Shown here one piece after another: positions 54,597-61,094 of a DNA stretch of 64,000 bases (its first letter is position 1; each line of letters starts with the position of its first letter). A program made the translations under genes and the position numbers. The notes beneath the pieces were generated by a model. It was not told the origin of the DNA, did no database searches, and was given only the letters and a program-made list of their open reading frames with translations. Location: positions 18,132-82,131 of the forward strand of contig CAZKNR010000182.1 of the NCBI GenBank assembly GCA_964553925.1, written 5' to 3'. Source of the DNA: DAISKN01 sp964553925 (GTDB lineage: Bacteria > Acidobacteriota > Vicinamibacteria > Marinacidobacterales > SMYC01).

Positions 54597-54719
54597 ATGA
54601 CAGAGCTGAGCCAGTTCCTTCTGCACAGCACGAAGGGAAAGATTCTTCTCGTCGGATTGTTCCTGGTACTCTCTTTGCTCTTCGCCTCGGCCGCGGGATG
54701 GCTGCCGGCGGTTTACTGA
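54597..54719 (+). CDS. 40-residue single-helix membrane peptide
   Basis: ATG 54597 is preceded by AAGGAGG (54584-54590) with six-base spacing, among the best ribosome sites in the region. The peptide has a polar start (TELSQFLLHSTKGK), one helix (ILLVGLFLVLSLLFASAAGW) and ends PAVY. It follows the fourth USP after 15 bases and precedes the cytochrome c remnant, so it may belong to that redox unit as a small subunit. No family recognised. Confidence 0.7.
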   Translation: MTELSQFLLHSTKGKILLVGLFLVLSLLFASAAGWLPAVY

Positions 54720-54734
54720 CTCGGAGGAATTTGA

Positions 54735-55054
54735 GTGCGCTTTTGCCTTTGGCTTCTACTTGTGGCTTACGCTGTCGCTCGGCCAGGCTGGGCTCAGGAG
54801 AACCGCTGCGCCGACTGCCACATCGCCAACCCGCAAGCCGACCCCGTCCCGGGGCACACGTAGGACTGGGAAACGTCGGCTCATGGGCGCAACGTCGTCG
54901 GATGCGAGAATTGCCACGACATGAGCAGGCCCAGATCCCGCTCCGCGAAGCCGTCCACTCCGCCCACGCGTTCGTGTTCGACCAGATGAGGGAGCGTTTG
55001 AAGGCGGCGAAGGAGAGAAGTGAGGCGCTTCTCACCGAGCTCGCGAACCCGTAG
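54735..55054 (+). pseudogene. Degraded multiheme cytochrome c gene
   Basis: GTG 54735 with GGAGGA upstream starts a signal peptide (RFCLWLLLVAYAVARPGWA) and a heme motif CADCH. An in-frame TAG interrupts at 54861-54863. Reading through gives DWETSAHGRNVVGCENCHD with a second heme motif. The frame then changes near 54920, and a helical C-terminal tail (REAVHSAHAFVFDQMRERLK in part) runs to a TAG at 55054. Full-length relatives are much longer with more hemes, so an internal deletion is likely too. Confidence 0.75.
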
Positions 55055-55133
55055 CCGCAGGCGGTATGCCGACCGGGTGCTATGGCGCGCGGTCTCGTGA
55101 AATGCCCCACTGGAGTATGGGTAAGCGCGGTTC

Positions 55134-55149
55134 GACCCATCAGTGGGTC
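55134..55149. repeat. Inverted repeat next to the CBS promoter
   Basis: GACCCA-TCAG-TGGGTC, perfect six-base arms, two bases upstream of the sigma-54 promoter at 55151. It could be a regulator site or a weak terminator. Confidence 0.4.
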
Positions 55150-55150
55150 A

Positions 55151-55166
55151 TGGCACCCACCGTGCA
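55151..55166 (+). promoter_or_regulatory. Sigma-54 promoter match before the third CBS gene
   Basis: TGGCAC-CCACC-GTGCA with exact GG-N10-GC spacing and a perfect -24 half. The predicted start near 55177 falls inside the AAGGAGG ribosome site (55174-55180) of ATG 55186, so the leader would be about nine bases; a start at 55204 would avoid this. Strong sequence, awkward position. Confidence 0.6.
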
Positions 55167-55185
55167 CGAGAGCAAGGAGGCAGCG

Positions 55186-55629
55186 ATGGGACTCAAAGGA
55201 CTGATGAAGACTCAGCCTGCGACGCTCTCGCCCGGCGCGAGCGTACTCGAAGCCTGCCGGATCATGAGCGAGCGGAAGCTCAGCGCCGTTGCGGTGGTGG
55301 AGGAGGGGAAGCTGCGGGGCATCCTGACACAGGGCGACGTCCTCGCGCGGGTGGTGCTTTCCAAGCGGGACCCGGAGAAGGTCATGATCTCCGAGGTGAT
55401 GACCCAAGACGTCGTCACCATCACCGCGGAGCGTTCCTGCGGGGATGCGCTGCGTTTGATGGTGGAGCGCGGGCACAACGTTCTCCCGGTGATCGAGAAG
55501 GGTGGAGAAGAGGAGCTCGCGGGAATAATCACCCTCCCCGAGCTGCTGAAGAACGAGATCGATCACTTGGCGAACGAGCTCGACGCGGTGACGAGCTACT
55601 TCACCTCCGATGGCGCCGGCGGCGACTGA
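55186..55629 (+). CDS. CBS-pair protein
   Basis: 147 residues from ATG 55186 with AAGGAGG five bases upstream. First CBS motif GLMKTQPATLSPGASVLEA in key part (LSPGASVLEACRIM) to GILTQGDVLARVV; second ISEVMTQDVVTI to GIITLPELLKN. The C-terminal helix (DHLANELDAVTSYFTSD) is seen in CBS proteins that dimerise. Third CBS pair in 14 kb, each most like the low-oxygen type. Confidence 0.92.
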   Translation: MGLKGLMKTQPATLSPGASVLEACRIMSERKLSAVAVVEEGKLRGILTQGDVLARVVLSKRDPEKVMISEVMTQDVVTITAERSCGDALRLMVERGHNVLPVIEKGGEEELAGIITLPELLKNEIDHLANELDAVTSYFTSDGAGGD

Positions 55630-55818
55630 TGACCGACGCGGCCGCAGGAAGGTTTACTCAGATATCTCCCGCACGGCCCTCGAGTGTTTTCCCTCAGCGC
55701 TGGGGCAGAAGCCGCATTGAGGCGAGGCATGCCTTCCGTCATATCCGTGCGCCTCCAGGGACACGCTGGTTTCCGCTTCGACGCGGCTTGGCATAGTCCG
55801 TGAAGTACCGAACCGGCG

Positions 55819-56583
55819 ATGGCTAGAGCTCGGCTTCTCCGTGCCGTGGCGCTCAGCGCATTGATGTCCCTTTTCTCCGGGACGGTCGAGTCGTTCCAGA
55901 AGCCGCCCGACGTCGAAGCCGTCCTCGCCCATCTCGATGATCTTTACCGCTCGAAGAGCAGCGTGTCCCGGATGGAGATCCGGGTGGAAAGTCGCCGCAC
56001 TACTCGAACCCTTCGGCTCAAGGCATGGAGCCGTGGCGAGGAAGAGGTACTGGTAGTCATCGAAGAGCCCGCGCGTGAGGCGGGGACGGCCACCCTTCGG
56101 GTGGGCGACAATCTCTGGAACTACCTTCCGCGCATCGCGCGCACCATCCGGGTTCCCCCGGCGATGATGCTGGGCTCGTGGATGGGAACCGACTTCACCA
56201 ACGACGACTTGGTGAAAGAATCGTCGCTCCACAAGGATTTCGTCTCGCGGGTGCAGCGCCGTTCCGAGGACCCGAAAGGCTGGTGGCTCACGCTCGACGT
56301 CAAGCCGGAAGTCGTGGGCCGCTGGGCCAAAATCGAGTTTCTGGTCTCCGACGATTGGCTTCCGATCGAAGAGCGGCACTTCGACCGAAAAGGGCGGCTC
56401 GCGCGAACCATGCGCTTCGACGAGGTGAAGACACTCGGCGGGCGCCGCCTTCCCGCGCGCCTGGTCCTCACCCCGACCGACGCCGAAGGCCAGAGCACCG
56501 AGCTTCGCTATCTCGAGATCGACTTCGACGTCCCGATTGCCGACGACACTTTCAGCCTCTCCCGGCTGGAGCGAACCCGCTAA
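55819..56583 (+). CDS. LolA-like outer-membrane lipoprotein-sorting protein
   Basis: 254 residues with a signal peptide (LLRAVALSALMSLFSGTVES). The LolA/LppX-like beta-fold is seen in LYRSKSSVSRMEIRVES and in NLWNYLPRIARTIRVPPAMM in key part; TDFTNDDLVKESS is typical of the COG2834 group. These proteins bind lipids or lipoproteins in the periplasm. It leads an operon with two FtsX permeases and an ATPase of the Lol/Mac type. Confidence 0.87.
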   Translation: MARARLLRAVALSALMSLFSGTVESFQKPPDVEAVLAHLDDLYRSKSSVSRMEIRVESRRTTRTLRLKAWSRGEEEVLVVIEEPAREAGTATLRVGDNLWNYLPRIARTIRVPPAMMLGSWMGTDFTNDDLVKESSLHKDFVSRVQRRSEDPKGWWLTLDVKPEVVGRWAKIEFLVSDDWLPIEERHFDRKGRLARTMRFDEVKTLGGRRLPARLVLTPTDAEGQSTELRYLEIDFDVPIADDTFSLSRLERTR

Positions 56584-56595
56584 CGAGGGAAACTC

Positions 56596-57828
56596 ATGGT
56601 CGCCGGAAGCACGCTTCGAATCGCCTGGCGAAACCTTTGGCGCAACCGCCGCCGCACCACCCTCGCTGTTTCCGCCATCGGCCTCTCGGTCGCTCTCGTC
56701 CTCGCGTATTACTCGCTCCTCCGGGCCTATGCCGACTGGATCCTGGAGACGCTGACCGGCCCCATGATCGGCCACGTCCAGATCCACGCGCCCGAGTGGC
56801 GAAAGGACCGCGCGATGGATCGCACGATCCGAGACGTCTCTTCGATTCTCGATGCGTTGCGACGCGATCCCGAGGTGGCGAGCGCGACCGTCCGCGTCTA
56901 CGCCCCCGCTCTCGCCGCCCTTGCAGAGGAAGGCTTCGCGGTGGTCGTCCTCGGCGTCGACTGGGAGGCCGAGTCTCGCCCGAGCCGTCTTCTCGCGGGT
57001 GCTTCGACGCCCGGGAGCCGCGGCCGCGTGCTCATGGGGAGGACGCTCGCCGAGATGATGGGCGTTCGCGAAGGCGACGAGATCGCGCTCGTCGGTCAGG
57101 GAGCCGACGGCTCGCTCGCCAACGACCTGGTCCAGGTCCAGGGCCTGATTCAAACCCCGGTGGACTTCGTGAACCGACAGGGCATCCTTCTCGAGATCGG
57201 CGAGGCCCAGACGCTCTTCGCGATGCGCGATGAGGCCCACGAGGTGGTGGTGCACGCCCGCGATCCCGAAGGGGTGAAGCTCCTGGCTTCACGGCTCGCC
57301 TCACTTCCGAATCTGGCCGACGCCGAAGTCCTCGACTGGCAGACGCTCGCGCCCGAGATGGTCAGTCTCATCGAGATCATCGAGGTCGCGGGGGTATTTG
57401 CGCTCGTCTTGATCTTCGTCGCGGCGGCGGCCGGTGTCGCGAATACGATGCTCATGGCGACCTTCGAGCGCACGCACGAGATCGGAATGCTCCTCGCTCT
57501 CGGGGCCGCGCCCGGTCGCATCGTTCGTATGATCCTCGCCGAGTCCATCGCCCTGGGCCTTACGGGCGCCGCGCTCGGCGGCACCCTGGGCATACTCTTC
57601 GTGGCGGTGACTCACGAGACCGGCCTCGACTTCGCCGCTCTCACGGGAGGAGGGCCGACAGAGATTTCCTTCGCCGGCCTCTCGTGGTCGATGCGGTTCT
57701 ATCCGAGCCTCGCGCCCTCGGATGTGGGGCGCACGATCCTGGCCGTGCTCGTGACCTCGCTCATCGCTTCCGTCTGGCCCGCGCTGCGAGCGGCCCGTCT
57801 CGAGCCGGCTCGGGCGCTAAAGGATTGA
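56596..57828 (+). CDS. FtsX/LolC-type ABC transporter permease
   Basis: 410 residues. One N-terminal helix after LRIAWRNLWRNRRRTTLAV, a periplasmic MacB-like domain (about 45-265), then three helices in the FtsX domain from VAGVFALVLIFVAAAAGVAN on, with FERTHEIGMLLALGAAPGRI as the cytoplasmic signature. It ends one base before the second permease, so a heterodimer is likely. It would move lipoproteins or lipids out of the inner membrane toward the LolA-like protein. Confidence 0.9.
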   Translation: MVAGSTLRIAWRNLWRNRRRTTLAVSAIGLSVALVLAYYSLLRAYADWILETLTGPMIGHVQIHAPEWRKDRAMDRTIRDVSSILDALRRDPEVASATVRVYAPALAALAEEGFAVVVLGVDWEAESRPSRLLAGASTPGSRGRVLMGRTLAEMMGVREGDEIALVGQGADGSLANDLVQVQGLIQTPVDFVNRQGILLEIGEAQTLFAMRDEAHEVVVHARDPEGVKLLASRLASLPNLADAEVLDWQTLAPEMVSLIEIIEVAGVFALVLIFVAAAAGVANTMLMATFERTHEIGMLLALGAAPGRIVRMILAESIALGLTGAALGGTLGILFVAVTHETGLDFAALTGGGPTEISFAGLSWSMRFYPSLAPSDVGRTILAVLVTSLIASVWPALRAARLEPARALKD

Positions 57829-57829
57829 C

Positions 57830-59065
57830 ATGGCCTGGGTCTCATCGAAGTACGCGTTCCGGAGCGTCGGGCGAAATCTCCGTCGCACCGCCCTCTCCGT
57901 CCTCGGCATCGGCATCGGCTGCACGCTCGCGCTCGTTACCGAGAGCATCAACCGCGGGCGCGACGAGCTCTTCGCCCGAATGGGGGCTTATAGCGGCGCC
58001 GGCCACTTGCGCGTGGTGCCGGAAGGCTGGCGCCTCAGGCGCGATCCCCGACTGAGGCTCGTCGACGGACAACAGGACCTCGAGGCGGCGCGAAGTCTTC
58101 CCGGAGTCGCCGCCGTGACCGTGCGGGCGAGAGCCCAGGTCCTGCTCGCCATGGGAACCCATGTCGTACCGCTGGAGATGGTGGGGGTCGATCCCGAAAA
58201 CGAGCCTCGGACCTACCGCTTCGTCCAAAACCTCGACGAAGGACGATACCTCGGGCCCGGCGAGCGCGGAGCCGCGGTGGTCGGGCGCGCGGTGGCCGAG
58301 CGGCTTCGCGCGGACCTGGACGACGATATTCTCGCGACCGCGGTCGGGAAGGACGGCGACATCGAGGCGGCGCTCTTCCGCATCGTCGGCATCGTCGCGA
58401 CCGGGAGCGAGGATCTCGACGCGAGCATCTGCCAGGTCACGGTCGAGGACCTGGAAGCGCTCACCGGCCTTCCGAGCGTCGCCGAGGTGGCTGTCATTCT
58501 CGAGGACTGGCGCGAGAGCGAATCTATCCGCGCTCTCCTCGCTCCGCGAATCGCGCCGGGAGACGAGGTCCTCACCTGGGGGGAGATCGCTCCCGAGTTC
58601 CAGGGCCACATGGAGCAGGACAAGGCGGCATCCCGCTTCCTCGGCTTTCTCATAATCGTAATCGTGATTCTGGGGGTCGCGAGCGCCCAGCTCGCGGCCG
58701 TCCTCGAGCGGCGCCGCGAATTCGCCGTCCTTTCCGCCCTCGGAATGCAAGCGGGACACATGGTGCGCCTGGTCCTCCAGGAAGGCCTCACCCTCGGCTT
58801 TTTCGGAGGCGCCCTCGGCTTTGCCCTCGGCGCACCTCTGGTCTGGCATCTGGCGAGCGCGGGTCTGGACTTCCGCGAGTACATGGGATCGAGCTACTCC
58901 TTCCAGGGCGTCGTTCTCGAGCCCATCCTCTACGGCGACTTCGGGGCCTGGATGATCCCCTACGTTCTTCTCATCGCCGTCGGAACCACCCTGGCCGCGA
59001 GCCTGTATCCGGCCTGGTTCGCGGCGCGAACCGATCCCGCCGTCGCTCTGAGGGTCGCCCAATGA
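57830..59065 (+). CDS. FtsX/LolE-type ABC transporter permease
   Basis: 411 residues, same layout as its neighbour: SSKYAFRSVGRNLRRTALSV at the start in part, a large periplasmic domain, then FLGFLIIVIVILGVASAQLA, the ERRREFAVLSALGMQAGHM signature and two more helices. Its stop overlaps the ATPase start as ATGA. Confidence 0.9.
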   Translation: MAWVSSKYAFRSVGRNLRRTALSVLGIGIGCTLALVTESINRGRDELFARMGAYSGAGHLRVVPEGWRLRRDPRLRLVDGQQDLEAARSLPGVAAVTVRARAQVLLAMGTHVVPLEMVGVDPENEPRTYRFVQNLDEGRYLGPGERGAAVVGRAVAERLRADLDDDILATAVGKDGDIEAALFRIVGIVATGSEDLDASICQVTVEDLEALTGLPSVAEVAVILEDWRESESIRALLAPRIAPGDEVLTWGEIAPEFQGHMEQDKAASRFLGFLIIVIVILGVASAQLAAVLERRREFAVLSALGMQAGHMVRLVLQEGLTLGFFGGALGFALGAPLVWHLASAGLDFREYMGSSYSFQGVVLEPILYGDFGAWMIPYVLLIAVGTTLAASLYPAWFAARTDPAVALRVAQ

Positions 59066-59820
59066 ACGAGAACGCCGAGAAAATCGTGGTCGCGAGAGAA
59101 CTCACCAAGATCTTCCGGATCGGAAAGCTCGACGTGCCGGCCCTCCGGGGCGTGGATCTCGTCATCCACCAGGGCGAGTTCCTCGCGCTCGTGGGACCTT
59201 CGGGGAGCGGCAAGACGACGTTCCTCAACCTGGTGGGCGCTCTCGACCGGCCGACCGAGGGCGAGCTGACGGTGCTCGGTCGGCGGGTGGCCGAGCTTTC
59301 GAAGCGGGAGCGCGCCGAGCTCCGGCTTCGCTCGCTCGGGTTCGTGTTCCAGGCCTATAACCTCGTGCCGGTTCTCACCGCGCTCGAGAACGTGGAGTTC
59401 GTGCTCGAGCTCCGCGGTATGGGATCGGAGCGCCGCTCGCACGCCCTCGACGTGCTCGACGAGCTCGGCCTCGCCGAGCTCGCCCACCGGAGACCCGCGG
59501 AGCTCTCGGGAGGTCAGCAGCAGCGAGTCGCCGTGGCCCGCGCGGTGGCGGCGAGGCCGAGGCTGGTTCTCGCCGACGAACCCACGGCGAACCTGGACGG
59601 CGAGAACGCGGAGATCCTCATGCACCTGATGAGGGATCTCGGGGAGCAGCACGACATGACGTTCGTGTTCTCGACCCACGATCCCCGTGTGGTGGCACAT
59701 GCCGCGCGGGTGGTGACGCTCGTCGACGGCCGCGTGGCGCGAGATGAGGAGAAGAGGGGCGAGGCGCCCCACGAGATCCTCCCGGGGATCGGGAAAGCGC
59801 CCCAGACTCCGGAGCGCTGA
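59062..59820 (+). CDS. LolD/MacB-type ABC transporter ATPase
   Basis: 252 residues. Walker A GPSGSGKTT, Q-loop FVFQAYNLVPVLTALENV, signature LSGGQQQRVAVARA and Walker B LVLADEPTANLD, H-loop FSTHDPRV. NLVPVLTALENVE is typical of the LolD/FtsE group, which powers mechanotransmission permeases rather than channels. Coupled to the permease by ATGA and followed by the barrel gene one base after its stop. Confidence 0.95.
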   Translation: MNENAEKIVVARELTKIFRIGKLDVPALRGVDLVIHQGEFLALVGPSGSGKTTFLNLVGALDRPTEGELTVLGRRVAELSKRERAELRLRSLGFVFQAYNLVPVLTALENVEFVLELRGMGSERRSHALDVLDELGLAELAHRRPAELSGGQQQRVAVARAVAARPRLVLADEPTANLDGENAEILMHLMRDLGEQHDMTFVFSTHDPRVVAHAARVVTLVDGRVARDEEKRGEAPHEILPGIGKAPQTPER

Positions 59821-59821
59821 A

Positions 59822-61081
59822 ATGCGGCGACGAGCGATTCCGATGGCGCTCTTCGCCTGCGCGCTCTTCGCGGTCGACGCCGACGTTCTCGTGGCGCAAG
59901 ACCATTGGTTCCGCCTTCGAACCTCGTTCAAAGGAACCCTCCTCCTCTCTCACTCACCGGAGGCTCCGCTTCTCTTCCCCGATTGGCCCGAGCGCGACAC
60001 CGCGACGTCGTTCTGGCGGGTTCGCTTCGAGCCCGAGGCTCGCCTGGGAACGCGGTTCACCCTCGGGGCCGCATACGAGCAGCGCATTCGCGTTTTCTCC
60101 GCCGCATCGGGCGCGGCCGGACTGGGCCTCCTGCCTCCCGACACTCCCGCCCCCTATCGAATCAGTCAACTCGACTGGAATATCTCGAGCTCCTCCGGCT
60201 CGTCCTGGCGTCACGAGATCGATCGCGCCTATCTCGCGGTGCATCTGGAGAGCGTGGAGCTCACTCTGGGCCGTCAAGCCGTGGGCTGGGGCCGGGGCGT
60301 TCTCTTCGGCGCCGTGGATCTGTTCTCGCCCTTCACTCCGCTCGAGGCCGATCGCGAGTGGAGAAGGGGTGTCGATGCGATTCGGGCAGACTTCAAGCTC
60401 ACGACCCGCTCCTCTCTCGACGTCGTGGGAGCGTTCGGCGAGAGCCTGGACGAGTCGGCCTTCGCGGCGCGCTTCCGAGGATACCGGGGCGAGGCGGATC
60501 TCGAGCTCGTCGGCGGATACCGAGCTCGCGACGTTTTCATCGGGATCACGAGCTCCGCCGCCGTCTCTGGGGCGGAGATCCACGGCGAGCTCGCTCTGTT
60601 CCGCGCTCCCGAGGCCCTGCCCGCGGGCGGGCTCGGGAGCGATGATCGCGTGGCGCTCAAAGCTGTTCTAGGGGGCTCGTATCGAATCCCGTTGGCGAAC
60701 GGCATCCTGCTGTTCGTCGAGTATCACTACTCGGGATTCGGTGCCCCGAGTGCGGAGGAGATCCTTCCACTTCTTTCCGATCCTGCTTTTCGGAAGCGGT
60801 ACATTCGGGGGGACACCCAGATCCTGGAGCGCCAGGCGCTCGCAGCGCTCGCTACCTATGAATTCTCTCCGGAGCTCGCTCTGAGCGGTCAGTGGATCCA
60901 GAGCCCGATCGACGGCTCGGGAGTCGTCGCGCCCTCGGCCACCTGGACGCTTTCCGATCGGCTTTCGCTTCTCGGAAGCGTCTACCTTCCTTACGGCGCC
61001 GCGCCCGAGGGGCTCACCCTGAAGAGCACCTACGGCGCCGCGGCGATGTCCGGCTTGCTTCAGATCCGGATCTACATCTGA
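59822..61081 (+). CDS. Outer-membrane beta-barrel protein
   Basis: 419 residues. Signal peptide (RAIPMALFACALFAVDADVLVA in part) then alternating strands rich in aromatic girdle residues (FKGTLLLSHS, RVRFEPEARLGTRFTLGA, RAYLAVHLESVELTLGRQAVGWGRG in part). VGWGRGVLFGAVDLFSPF is the loop seen in DUF1302-like and alginate-type porins. The final strand ends in LLQIRIYI, with the C-terminal hydrophobic residue expected by BAM. It is likely the outer-membrane partner or cargo of the exporter encoded before it. Confidence 0.78.
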   Translation: MRRRAIPMALFACALFAVDADVLVAQDHWFRLRTSFKGTLLLSHSPEAPLLFPDWPERDTATSFWRVRFEPEARLGTRFTLGAAYEQRIRVFSAASGAAGLGLLPPDTPAPYRISQLDWNISSSSGSSWRHEIDRAYLAVHLESVELTLGRQAVGWGRGVLFGAVDLFSPFTPLEADREWRRGVDAIRADFKLTTRSSLDVVGAFGESLDESAFAARFRGYRGEADLELVGGYRARDVFIGITSSAAVSGAEIHGELALFRAPEALPAGGLGSDDRVALKAVLGGSYRIPLANGILLFVEYHYSGFGAPSAEEILPLLSDPAFRKRYIRGDTQILERQALAALATYEFSPELALSGQWIQSPIDGSGVVAPSATWTLSDRLSLLGSVYLPYGAAPEGLTLKSTYGAAAMSGLLQIRIYI

Positions 61082-61094
61082 ATCGACGACCGTC

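Noticed and set aside
55654..57255. Minus-strand frame of 533 codons over the LolA-like and permease genes
   Set aside because: Antisense to two recognised genes; only its last 46 codons lie outside them and are noted separately.
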